Source of the DNA: CAYHVH01 sp964360335
Lineage (GTDB): Bacteria; Patescibacteriota; Doudnabacteria; UBA920; 2-01-FULL-46-14
DNA length: 15,083 nucleotides
NCBI GenBank assembly: GCA_964360335.1
Contig: CAYHVH010000018.1
Coordinates: 1 to 15,083 of the forward strand
Direction: 5' to 3'
This document shows, in pieces, positions 7,345-12,752 of this stretch. Position numbers and translations under genes: made by a program. Every line of letters begins with the position of its first letter. Positions within the stretch are counted from its first letter, which is position 1. The notes under the pieces are model-generated. The model was not told the origin of the DNA, made no database searches, and saw nothing but the letters and a program-made list of their open reading frames with translations.

Positions 7345-7373
7345 ATTATAGCTGATTTTTTCTGGGCTGTCAA
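7345..7373 (-). promoter_or_regulatory. rny promoter, perfect sigma70 consensus
   Basis: The minus strand has TTGACA (7368-7373), a 17-bp spacer (7351-7367) and TATAAT (7345-7350). The predicted start is near 7338, leaving about 220 nt of leader before the rny ATG. The promoter directly follows the terminator of the upstream orphan gene. Confidence 0.9.
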
Positions 7374-7377
7374 AATG

Positions 7378-7421
7378 ACAAAAAAAGACGCCCCGGCACG
7401 CTTTTGTGAGCGCACCGGGGC
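7378..7421 (-). terminator. Intrinsic terminator of the 202-aa orphan gene
   Basis: On the minus strand GCCCCGG...CCGGGGC (7390-7396 and 7415-7421) form a long GC-rich stem, extended by GCGCT/AGCGT pairs, and are followed by GTC and a run of seven T. It lies 16 bp after the stop codon of the gene at 7437. Confidence 0.92.
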
Positions 7422-7436
7422 AGGTCCGTGGTCACT

Positions 7437-8045
7437 TCATGTTGTGAGTTTACGGAAGTAGGGATCGTAACCCGTATCTTCGATGAGCCCGAGACTGAGG
7501 AAAACATCGTACCCGGAACGGAGGGATCGCCGCTCGCTCTGGGTGGCGGTGCTGTCGAGACTACGATTTTTCCTGTCTTCCTCTTGCGCTATAAGCACTG
7601 CTCGGACTAGTTCAGTCACGCAAACGGTTGCCAGTCGCTTGCGCCCTTCAATGTCTAGCTGTGCGAGGTCTGCGACGGTCAGCGCGCTCGGAGAAGTTTG
7701 GGTGCGAAACGCGGAAATCGTTAAGAGATTTGCACAGCTCTGGAGTGCGTCGGGAAAGTCTAGTTGACGTTTCGGCCCGAGCCCTGGTGCCATCGTGGCC
7801 CCGCAAAATATCGCGAGGCCTCCAAGCATTATCAGGGTATCAGACTCCGGTGCCGTGAAAAACGCCTGGCGCACAAAAAAGATGCAGAGTAGCACGACTC
7901 CCAGTAACAGCAGGCCCAGCGCTACTACATCAACAACCAAGGGATCAAGATGATCCCCCCGTGTTCGTGTCCAGTACCTTCGCATCGGGTCACTGTATGG
8001 GACAAACTGCTCTTTTCTCCACATTCGAAGTGAGTTAAAAAACAT
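7437..8045 (-). CDS. Orphan two-helix membrane protein
   Basis: I place the start at the ATG at 8045 (202 aa), because GAAGGAGGAAGCC stands directly before it and the -35 box of the gene's promoter sits at 8196-8201. A longer frame to 8201 would begin inside that promoter. The N-terminus is basic and aromatic (SLRMWRKEQFVPYSDPMRRY). Membrane segments lie at about 35-58 and 69-88, followed by a roughly 110-residue soluble domain with a charged stretch (AQEEDRKNR). No enzymatic motif is visible and I do not recognise the family. It is a single-gene unit with its own promoter and terminator, between rny and the divergent sufS. Confidence 0.8.
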   Translation of the reverse strand: MFFNSLRMWRKEQFVPYSDPMRRYWTRTRGDHLDPLVVDVVALGLLLLGVVLLCIFFVRQAFFTAPESDTLIMLGGLAIFCGATMAPGLGPKRQLDFPDALQSCANLLTISAFRTQTSPSALTVADLAQLDIEGRKRLATVCVTELVRAVLIAQEEDRKNRSLDSTATQSERRSLRSGYDVFLSLGLIEDTGYDPYFRKLTT

Positions 8046-8172
8046 GGCTTCCTCCTTCACTGCTTGACGAAAATGGGCGCTTCCGGCACCAGCTTGTAAA
8101 GGCTTCCGGCCTAGGCAAGCCACTTCATTTCCGGTCAACTGTGGCTCCTTCCGGGAGTTCAGCTGACAGCTG

Positions 8173-8201
8173 ATCCTAGCACTTTTCCCCACTCTCGTCA
8201 A
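8173..8201 (-). promoter_or_regulatory. Promoter of the 202-aa orphan gene
   Basis: TTGACG (8196-8201), a 17-bp spacer and TAGGAT (8173-8178) lie on the minus strand, with a predicted start near 8166 and a leader of about 120 nt. A palindrome TAGCC-tg-GGCTA (8202-8213) abuts the -35 box and could be an operator. On the plus strand TAAAAT at 8218-8223 may serve the divergent sufS, but its -35 is poor. Confidence 0.7.
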
Positions 8202-8233
8202 TAGCCTGGGCTACTGGTAAAATATAAATAATC

Positions 8234-8305
8234 GTCATTGCGAGCGACCGCAGGGAGCGCGGCAATCTCCCAAAGATTGCTTCGTCGCAAGCTCCTCGCA
8301 ATGAC
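8234..8305. repeat. GTCATTGCGAG palindromic repeat
   Basis: The 72-bp element begins GTCATTGCGAG and ends CTCGCAATGAC, with internal AATC/GATT stems. This palindrome type is scattered between genes in many bacteria. It lies 14 bp upstream of the sufS start and replaces any normal SD region. Nothing else is evident in the 8046-8319 gap besides the two promoter regions. Confidence 0.9.
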
Positions 8306-8319
8306 AGAAACAATAATAC

Positions 8320-9666
8320 ATGTTCGAAAGACAATTTCCCATCCTCAAACGCAAGATACACGGCAAGCGGCTCATCTACCTCGACAACGCCGCGACGACG
8401 CAAAAACCCGAGTCCGTGATTCGCGCGATGGATGATTTTTACCGCCGGCACAATGCCAACGTGCACCGCGGCATTCATACGCTCGCCCAAGAAGCCACCA
8501 ACCTTTACGAAGGGGTCCGCGACAAGGTACAAAAGTTTCTCAACGCCCGATACCGAGAAGAAATCATTTTCACGAGCGGGGCAACCGAAGCCATCAACTT
8601 GGTCGTCTGGACTTGGGGGCATGAAAATATTCATCGCGGCGACGAGATTCTGCTTACGGAAATGGAACATCACTCCAATCTCGTCCCCTGGCAGGAGCTG
8701 GCGAAGAAAAAGGGCGCGCGGTTGAAGTTTATTCCGATGAATACATCTACAACCTCTCCCTCTTTCCCTCCCCATCACTTGGGGAGGGGGGGGAAACTCT
8801 CTCCCCAGGAGATGGGGAGAGGAGCCCGCCCGCCTTCGAGTGGCCGAAGGCCAGTCGGGCGGGGAGAGAGGTCGAACCACTGGGGACGATTAAACCTCTC
8901 AAATTTGAATAAACTGATTAACCGAAAGACCAAAATCGTCGCCTTAACACACGTCTCCAATGTTTTAGGAACGATTAATCCGATAAAAAAAATCGCCGCG
9001 GCCGCAAGACGCGTCGGCGCGAAAGTTCTGGTGGACGGCGCGCAAGCCGCGGGCCACCTGCGCATTGACGTCCAAAGGCTTGGCTGCGATTTCTACGCCC
9101 TCTCCGGGCACAAAATGTACGGGCCTACGGGTGTAGGCGTACTCTATACGCGCAAACAGCTGCTCGAGAAGATGCCGCCCTATCAAACCGGCGGCTCGAT
9201 GATTAGCGAAGTTGATTGGCAGAAGGCCGCCTGGAACGAACTCCCTTGGAAATTCGAAGCCGGCACGCCGAACATCGCTGAAGTTGTGGGCCTCGGGGCA
9301 GCAGTTGATTTTTTACACAAAGTTGGCTTCGAGCAAATTTCGAAACACGAAGCCCGAATCACCAAGCAGGTTCTCAAAAATCTGCAGAAAATCCGCGAAG
9401 TCGAAATTTGGGGACCAAAAACTTCCGAGAACCGTGCCCCGGTCTTCAGTTTCACCATCGCAGGCTTGCCGCCGCATGACCTGGCCTCGCTTCTCGATCG
9501 CGAAGGGGTGGCGATTCGCACGGGGCATCACTGCGCCATGCCACTGCACCGCAAACTCGGCCTCGAGGGCACGGCCCGCGCAAGCTTTGGGATTTACAAT
9601 ACAGAAAAAGACATTGCGGCATTAATTGCTAGCATAAAACACGCCATTAAAATCTTTCGTCCCTAA
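8320..9666 (+). CDS. sufS: Cysteine desulfurase SufS, with repeat-encoded insertion
   Basis: The 448-aa PLP enzyme strips sulfur from cysteine for Fe-S cluster assembly and passes it to SufU. Visible residues are NVHRGIHTLA (47-56), His118 in MEHHSN, Asp239 and Gln242 in VDGAQAAGH, Lys265 (PLP) in SGHKMYGPTG, and catalytic Cys405 in RTGHHCAMPL. Typical SufS proteins have about 405 residues. Here about 43 extra residues, rich in Gly, Pro, Arg and Ser, lie at 144-188 between KFIPMN and GRLNLSNLNKL and are encoded by the C/T-rich palindrome at 8752-8876. No frame change or stop is created and all active-site residues remain, so the enzyme is probably functional. No SD is visible. sufU follows. 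Confidence 0.95.
   Translation: MFERQFPILKRKIHGKRLIYLDNAATTQKPESVIRAMDDFYRRHNANVHRGIHTLAQEATNLYEGVRDKVQKFLNARYREEIIFTSGATEAINLVVWTWGHENIHRGDEILLTEMEHHSNLVPWQELAKKKGARLKFIPMNTSTTSPSFPPHHLGRGGKLSPQEMGRGARPPSSGRRPVGRGERSNHWGRLNLSNLNKLINRKTKIVALTHVSNVLGTINPIKKIAAAARRVGAKVLVDGAQAAGHLRIDVQRLGCDFYALSGHKMYGPTGVGVLYTRKQLLEKMPPYQTGGSMISEVDWQKAAWNELPWKFEAGTPNIAEVVGLGAAVDFLHKVGFEQISKHEARITKQVLKNLQKIREVEIWGPKTSENRAPVFSFTIAGLPPHDLASLLDREGVAIRTGHHCAMPLHRKLGLEGTARASFGIYNTEKDIAALIASIKHAIKIFRP
8752..8876. repeat. C/T-rich palindromic repeat inside sufS, copy 2
   Basis: It starts ACCTCTCCC and ends GGGAGAGAGGTCGA, with internal stems CCCTCCCCATCACTTGGGGA, CTCTCCCC/GGGGAGAG and CCCGCCCG/CGGGCGGGG. It is fully translated in the sufS frame. 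The left module (CCCTCCCCATCACTTGGGGA) is shared almost letter for letter with copy 4 at 10213-10293. Confidence 0.95.
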
Positions 9667-9846
9667 CCTCACCCTAACCCTCTCCCTTAATATTCTTCAT
9701 TGTAGCTCTCTCCCCAAGTGATGGGGAGAGCCGGAGAGAGGTTGCTGGTGATAAGTTTCGACCTCTCCCGGCCTCCGGCCACCCTCCCCACGCCTGGGGA
9801 GGGAAGGAAGGTAAAAACTATCCTGGAGAGGAAGGAAAGGTGAGGT
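9663..9846. repeat. C/T-rich palindromic repeat between sufS and sufU, copy 3
   Basis: Almost the whole sufS-sufU gap is repeat: a CTCTCCCC...GGGGAGAG stem (9711-9728), a GAGAGGTTGC junction, then CGACCTCTCCC with CCGGCCTCCGGCC and CCCTCCCC/GGGGAGGG stems (9759-9802). Two modules are joined as in copy 1, in the opposite orientation. The flanking CTCACC and GGTGAGG pair may form the outermost stem and supplies the likely SD of sufU. Confidence 0.88.
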
Positions 9847-9853
9847 AGCACTT

Positions 9854-10213
9854 ATGGAAAAAACTTACTCGCCAATTCTGCTCGACCACTACCGCCATCC
9901 GCGCAATACTGGTACAATCAAAAAACCAGACGCTCAAGCGCGCAAACTCAATCCTCTCTGTGGCGACGAGATTGAAGTGTTTCTGAAACTTAAGCACGGA
10001 CACATCAAGGAAATGAAGTACGCAGCGCGCGGCTGCGCCATCACCGTGGCGGCCGCTTCGCTTCTTTCCGAAAAACTTCAAAACCGCCCGATCAAAAGCG
10101 TCATGAAACTCAAACTTCGGGATATCGAAAAACTCTTACACGCCAAAATCAGCCCGGCCAGGGAGAGCTGCGCCACCCTCGCGCTTGATACGGTGAAACA
10201 AGCATTAAAGTAG
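9854..10213 (+). CDS. sufU: Fe-S cluster scaffold / sulfurtransferase SufU
   Basis: The 119-aa IscU/SufU-fold protein accepts sulfur from SufS. The metal-binding set is visible: Cys36 and Asp38 in NPLCGD, Cys61 in ARGCAITVAAASLLSE and Cys106 in RESCATLAL. The N-terminal LLDHYRHPRNTG is typical. The SufU type is preferred over IscU because of the sufS neighbour and the RxxCATLAL ending, and because IscU's LPPVK motif is absent. It is shorter than Bacillus SufU (about 147 aa). GAGGT 10 nt upstream of the ATG could be the SD. sufBCD is not in this window. Confidence 0.93.
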   Translation: MEKTYSPILLDHYRHPRNTGTIKKPDAQARKLNPLCGDEIEVFLKLKHGHIKEMKYAARGCAITVAAASLLSEKLQNRPIKSVMKLKLRDIEKLLHAKISPARESCATLALDTVKQALK

Positions 10214-10293
10214 CAACCTCTCCCTTAATCCCTCCCCATCACTTGGGGAGGGGCACTCTCTCCAGGAGATGGAGAGAGGGGAGAAGAGAGGTC
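10213..10293. repeat. C/T-rich palindromic repeat, copy 4
   Basis: About 82 bp begin GCAACCTCTCCC directly after the sufU stop and end GAAGAGAGGTCGAA. Internal stems are CCCTCCCC/GGGGAGGGG (10232-10251) and CTCTCTCC/GGAGAGAG. This is the most compact copy together with that in rluD and may approximate the unit element. The remaining 40 bp before sod hold no clear SD. Confidence 0.9.
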
Positions 10294-10333
10294 GAAATCG
10301 TTAATCTAGTCTTTAGTCTTAAATCAAACTAAT

Positions 10334-10930
10334 ATGCCCCACACCCTTCCCAAACTTCCCTACGCCTACGATGCGCTCGAGCCGTACATTGACGCGCAAA
10401 CTATGGAGATCCACTACACCAAGCATCACCAAGCTTACATTGACAAATTAAATGCAGTTTTGGAAAAATATCCGGACTTAGCCAAAAAGAGCTTGGAAGA
10501 TTTGATCGGCAACCTGCACGATCTGCCAATGAACGAGGAGGACAGAAAGACACTGAAAAACAATGGCGGCGGACACGTCAATCATTCGCTCTTTTGGCAA
10601 ATTATGGGCCCAAAAAAAGAAGTTAATCAGGTCCTACTCGAGGAAATCAAAAAAGAATTCGGCTCCGTAGAAGAATTCAAAAAAAATTTCTCTGACATAG
10701 CAGCCAAGCACTTTGGCTCTGGCTGGGCATGGTTGGTACGGGATGAGTCGGGTAAATTAAAAATATATTCACTACCCAATCAAGATTCTCCTCTAATGCA
10801 TCCGCCGCACTTGAACGGCCACACGCCCGTCCTCGGCCTAGACGTCTGGGAGCACGCCTACTACCTAAAGTATCAAAATAGGCGCCAAGAATATATTGAT
10901 GCGTGGTGGAAAGTACTCAAATTACTTTAA
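10334..10930 (+). CDS. sodA: Superoxide dismutase, Mn-type of the Fe/Mn family
   Basis: The 198-aa cytosolic enzyme disproportionates superoxide. Metal ligands are His27 (MEIHYTKHH), His84 (GGGHVNHSLFW), Asp170 and His174 (LDVWEHAYYL). The active-site glutamine comes from the C-terminal domain (PNQDSPLM, Gln150) while Gly stands at the N-terminal position used by Fe enzymes, which points to Mn or cambialistic use. The length is standard. No SD is visible upstream of the ATG. It follows sufS and sufU on the same strand and would guard the oxygen-sensitive Fe-S assembly. A diverged copy of its last 20 codons follows 60 bp downstream. Confidence 0.96.
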   Translation: MPHTLPKLPYAYDALEPYIDAQTMEIHYTKHHQAYIDKLNAVLEKYPDLAKKSLEDLIGNLHDLPMNEEDRKTLKNNGGGHVNHSLFWQIMGPKKEVNQVLLEEIKKEFGSVEEFKKNFSDIAAKHFGSGWAWLVRDESGKLKIYSLPNQDSPLMHPPHLNGHTPVLGLDVWEHAYYLKYQNRRQEYIDAWWKVLKLL

Positions 10931-10989
10931 TACGATGATACCCCAGCCAGAGGCTGGTCCGCGGTTCGACTGAGCTCACCGTCGAAGTC

Positions 10990-11055
10990 CTATGGCGGAA
11001 AAACCGCCGGGCCGAGTACATCCAGAACTGGTGGTACGTGCTGAAGCTGATATAA
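10990..11055 (+). pseudogene. Degenerate duplicate of the sod 3' end
   Basis: On the plus strand an in-frame segment reads KNRRAEYIQNWWYVLKLI then TAA. It matches the end of the intact enzyme (QNRRQEYIDAWWKVLKLL) at 12 of 18 residues. No upstream part of sod is present. Between the intact stop and the remnant lie small hairpins (CCAGCC/GGCTGG at 10944-10958 and a TTCGAC/GTCGAA pair at 10963-10986). The sequence is diverged, so it may descend from a different sod allele replaced by recombination. Confidence 0.88.
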
Positions 11056-11062
11056 ATTAAAA

Positions 11063-11110
11063 GGGACCCAGGATTCTGAGAGACCCGAAGGTCCAAGAAT
11101 CCAAGGTCCC
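11063..11110. terminator. Long stem-loop between convergent sod and an orphan gene
   Basis: GGGACC and GGATTC (11063-11076) pair with GAATCC and GGTCCC (11097-11110). A second hairpin TCCCGC/GCGGGA follows at 11124-11140. Genes converge here, so a two-way stop is expected, but neither hairpin has a T-run; termination is inferred from position. Confidence 0.4.
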
Positions 11111-11141
11111 AGGTGTCTAGTTGTCCCGCTTTCGGCGGGAT

Positions 11142-11711
11142 TTACGCGCGGACGAGGAGACAGTCATCCCCCTTCCACTCCTCACAGGAGTCCTGCCAGT
11201 TGACGCTCGCGGCGCGCCGGGAGCCGTCAATGGCAAGAATGGCGTACCAGAACCGACCTTTCGCATCAAGCCAGACTGTAAAGTGCAACGCTTTGCACTG
11301 CTCCCCCGGGAACTTCACCCCGAAAGTAAGCAACGTCATCGGGTCGACCAGCCGGGGACAAAGCTCAAACAGCTCGCCGGTCTTGACGGCTTGCCCCAAA
11401 GGCACCGCCCGAACCCTGCAGTCCACGGGCTGGACGATGAGCGGGATGTCAGCCGGTCTTTGGGCCAGACCCCATCTAACATCGTAACGACCGGCATCGA
11501 GGGCCTCGGCCACCGACTGGAAATTGCCAGTAACGTAAAAGATACCCTCTGCCACGGCCACAGCCTTGGGCGTAATGGAAATCACGTCGTTGGCGATGAT
11601 GGCCTGGAGCAACTGGCTGTATCGCTCCAACCCTCGATTCCCTTGGGCGAGGAGCGTTTTCACGCTAGCTTCCTGATGCAAAATCCGTTCGCAAATTGCG
11701 CTACTATCCAT
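11142..11711 (-). CDS. Orphan 189-aa soluble protein, unknown function
   Basis: I choose the ATG at 11711 because GGAGGAAGCT stands 0-5 nt before it, the same SD layout as the orphan genes at 7437 and 12037. An ATG four codons upstream (11723) overlaps that SD. The product has an N-terminal helical part (about 1-55, e.g. SSAICERILHQEASVKTLLA), then a beta-rich domain (about 100-185) with TLLTFGVKF, ALHFTVWLD and RFWYAILAID. No membrane segment, signal peptide or known catalytic motif is seen. It has its own promoter region. Conserved Cys residues are scattered. I do not recognise the family. Confidence 0.7.
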   Translation of the reverse strand: MDSSAICERILHQEASVKTLLAQGNRGLERYSQLLQAIIANDVISITPKAVAVAEGIFYVTGNFQSVAEALDAGRYDVRWGLAQRPADIPLIVQPVDCRVRAVPLGQAVKTGELFELCPRLVDPMTLLTFGVKFPGEQCKALHFTVWLDAKGRFWYAILAIDGSRRAASVNWQDSCEEWKGDDCLLVRA

Positions 11712-11808
11712 AGCTTCCTCCATTTCATCAGTTTGAGATACCTTGACTACGCATCAAGGGCTAATCTGCTGGCTTAATACAGTCACAACAACCGGCAGAT
11801 TGCAGGCC

Positions 11809-11839
11809 AGTATAACACAAGTGAACCGGCTTCGGTCAA
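11809..11839 (-). promoter_or_regulatory. Probable promoter of the 189-aa orphan gene
   Basis: TTGACC (11834-11839) and TATACT (11809-11814) lie on the minus strand with a 19-bp spacer, longer than ideal. The predicted start near 11802 leaves a leader of about 90 nt. A near-palindrome CATGTTAACACG (11872-11883), shared with the region upstream of the putative RNA at 12298-12449, lies 32 bp upstream. Confidence 0.5.
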
Positions 11840-11865
11840 GGGTGAAGGAACCGAACTATCTCATA

Positions 11866-11892
11866 TTTCACCATGTTAACACGCTAATACAA
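11866..11892. repeat. Conserved palindrome-bearing box, copy 1
   Basis: The 27 bp match 12519-12545 at 25 positions. Both contain CATGTTAACA(C/T)G followed by CTAATACAA. Each sits between an upstream terminator and a downstream minus-strand promoter. They may be operator boxes or remnants of a repeat. Confidence 0.7.
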
Positions 11893-11903
11893 AGTGAAAT
11901 GAA

Positions 11904-11934
11904 AAAACAGCTCAACCGAGGGTTGAGCTGTTTT
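11904..11934 (-). terminator. Terminator of the 60-aa orphan gene
   Basis: AAAACAGCTCAACC (11904-11917) pairs perfectly over 14 bp with GGTTGAGCTGTTTT (11921-11934) around GAG. On the minus strand the stem ends in a T-run and the plus strand also ends in TTTT, so it could work both ways. Confidence 0.9.
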
Positions 11935-11935
11935 C

Positions 11936-12003
11936 CCCCTCACCCTGCCTTCTCCCCTGACGCCTCCCTGCCGGCGAGGCAGGAGGGGAGAGGGGGAGAA
12001 AAG
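11936..12003. repeat. C/T-rich palindromic repeat, copy 5
   Basis: The element begins CCCCTCACCCTGCCTTCTCC, has a CCTGCC-ggcga-GGCAGG stem (11967-11983) and ends GGGGAGAGGGGGAGAA. It lies in the 3' untranslated part of the 60-aa orphan gene, before its terminator. It is a more distant relative of copies 2, 4 and 7 without the AGAGGTCGA end. Confidence 0.7.
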
Positions 12004-12036
12004 TTTGCTTGAGCCGTTTTTTTGCCCACCTTGACC

Positions 12037-12219
12037 CTAGTACCAGCCGGTGTCCGTCACCTTTCTTCCATCAGGTGACACGTAGCATGGATGTGTTCGA
12101 CCACACGAACAAGGCACTTGGCCTTTGTAGGTTAAGGGTTGAGGCTTTTTGCTCTCATCTTCTATCTCTCTCAAAACATCGGTCAACTTACGGGCCAACG
12201 ACGCCAGGCGATCAACCAT
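12037..12219 (-). CDS. 60-aa orphan protein with CxC and a C-terminal Tyr
   Basis: The start is placed at the ATG at 12219, which GAAGGAGGAAGTT precedes. An ATG at 12234 would overlap the SD. The product has a helical first half (RLASLARKLTDVLREIEDES) and a small second half with CSCGRTHPCYV, a Cys-Cys-His-Cys cluster that could bind zinc, ending PDGRKVTDTGWY. No membrane segment is present. I know no family. The gene stands alone between its own terminator (11904-11934) and an upstream terminator (12298-12322). A possible -10 (TATAAG, 12282-12287) lacks a good -35. Confidence 0.65.
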   Translation of the reverse strand: MVDRLASLARKLTDVLREIEDESKKPQPLTYKGQVPCSCGRTHPCYVSPDGRKVTDTGWY

Positions 12220-12297
12220 AACTTCCTCCTTCATTAAGTGATTTGGACTCCTGAGCAGGATTCACCCGCCCAGAAAACAAATAGCTTATAGGTAAAA

Positions 12298-12322
12298 TAA
12301 AAAAACCGCCTGCAGAAGGCGG
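12298..12322 (-). terminator. Intrinsic terminator upstream of the 60-aa gene
   Basis: The minus strand reads CCGCCT-tctgc-AGGCGG followed by seven T, A and four T. No known gene lies just upstream on this strand; the rplS terminator is 230 bp away. So it should end a separate transcript, here proposed as a small RNA or short mRNA. Confidence 0.9.
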
Positions 12323-12449
12323 CTTGACAAAAACTCTAAAAAATTCTAAATCACCGCAACCTCTGCAGCATTGAAGAAGTCGGGTAAGAATAAGAAGTTC
12401 CCGATACTTGGGGTGATTTTTTTGACCGATTTATAAACAATTGCATCAT
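12298..12449 (-). ncRNA. Candidate small RNA or 32-aa leaderless ORF
   Basis: Between the rplS terminator and the strong terminator at 12298-12322 is a transcript-sized unit of about 150 nt. A possible promoter is TTGACA (12479-12484), 17 bp, TACCCT (12456-12461, weak), with a start near 12449. AAATCACC (12412-12419 on the minus strand) pairs with GGTGATTT (12348-12355), enclosing a CGGG/CCCG stem. A 32-codon frame (12351-12449) starts with ATG ATG right at the predicted start. It is not 4.5S RNA, 6S, tmRNA or RNase P by motif. Confidence 0.35.
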
Positions 12450-12455
12450 AGAGAA

Positions 12456-12484
12456 AGGGTACTCTCCAAATCCATTTCTGTCAA
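12456..12484 (-). promoter_or_regulatory. Possible promoter of the candidate small RNA
   Basis: TTGACA matches the -35 consensus and spacing is 17 bp, but TACCCT matches the -10 consensus at only three bases. The palindromic box at 12519-12545 lies 40 bp upstream. Confidence 0.35.
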
Positions 12485-12518
12485 TATCTATCAGTGGGAA
12501 AAAGGTAATCCCTTTTCG

Positions 12519-12545
12519 TTTCATCATGTTAACATGCTAATACAA
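12519..12545. repeat. Conserved palindrome-bearing box, copy 2
   Basis: This copy contains the perfect 12-bp palindrome CATGTTAACATG (12525-12536), followed by CTAATACAA. Partner of 11866-11892, with 25 of 27 identical bases. It directly follows the rplS terminator. Confidence 0.7.
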
Positions 12546-12550
12546 GATAA

Positions 12551-12573
12551 AAAACCGGCTTCCGCCGGATTTT
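12551..12573 (-). terminator. Terminator of the trmD-dedA-rluD-rplS operon
   Basis: On the minus strand CCGGC-ggaa-GCCGG is followed by six T. It lies about 115 bp after the rplS stop. Two palindromic repeats lie between the stop and this terminator. Confidence 0.85.
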
Positions 12574-12676
12574 GTCATGTCGGACCGGACCAGAACCTCG
12601 GCATCCCCGCCTTCGCCTGGCTTCGGCCGGGCAGGCAGACTGGATCCTAGGATCACGCTGCGCTTGTCCGGGATGA
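12574..12676. repeat. GTCAT...ATGAC palindromic repeat
   Basis: The segment begins TTTGTCATGTCGGACCGG and ends CTTGTCCGGGATGACACC, with an internal GGATCCTAGGATC stem and CGCCTGGC/GGCCGGGC near 12614-12632. This is a dispersed-repeat pattern of a different type from the neighbouring C/T-rich element. It contains no gene. Confidence 0.7.
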
Positions 12677-12679
12677 CAC

Positions 12680-12752
12680 CCTCTCCCTTTATCCCTCTCC
12701 CCTGCCTGCCCTGAGCGAAGTCGAAGGGGAGGGAGAGGGTAGGGTGAGGGGA
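12680..12752. repeat. C/T-rich palindromic repeat forming the rplS 3' end, copy 6
   Basis: ACCCTCTCCC at one end pairs with GGGAGAGGGT at the other. The centre holds CCTGAGCGAAGTCGAAGG, a common dispersed hairpin. The last 20 or so codons of rplS, including its stop (12689), are encoded by this element. Confidence 0.85.

Noticed and set aside
8046..8201. N-terminal extension of the 202-aa orphan protein to 254 aa
   Set aside because: The extension starts within the -35 box of the gene's promoter, while a strong SD stands before the inner ATG at 8045.
8752..8876. Intein or frameshift in sufS
   Set aside because: The insert is too short for an intein, lacks splice-junction residues and keeps frame; it matches the DNA repeat family instead.
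8176..8880. Long minus-strand frame opposite the sufS start
   Set aside because: It overlaps the conserved sufS sequence and includes the translated GTCATTGCGAG palindrome; its product has no family features, so it is a shadow frame.
12350..12434. Plus-strand frame KKSGKNKKFPILGVIFLTDL
   Set aside because: It has no ATG or SD, is 28 codons long, and overlaps the stem-loop with a T-run, so chance is likelier.
12298..12449. Identification as 4.5S, 6S, tmRNA or RNase P RNA
   Set aside because: The characteristic motifs (GGAAGCAGCC-like loop, tmRNA tag and tRNA-like ends, RNase P core) are absent.
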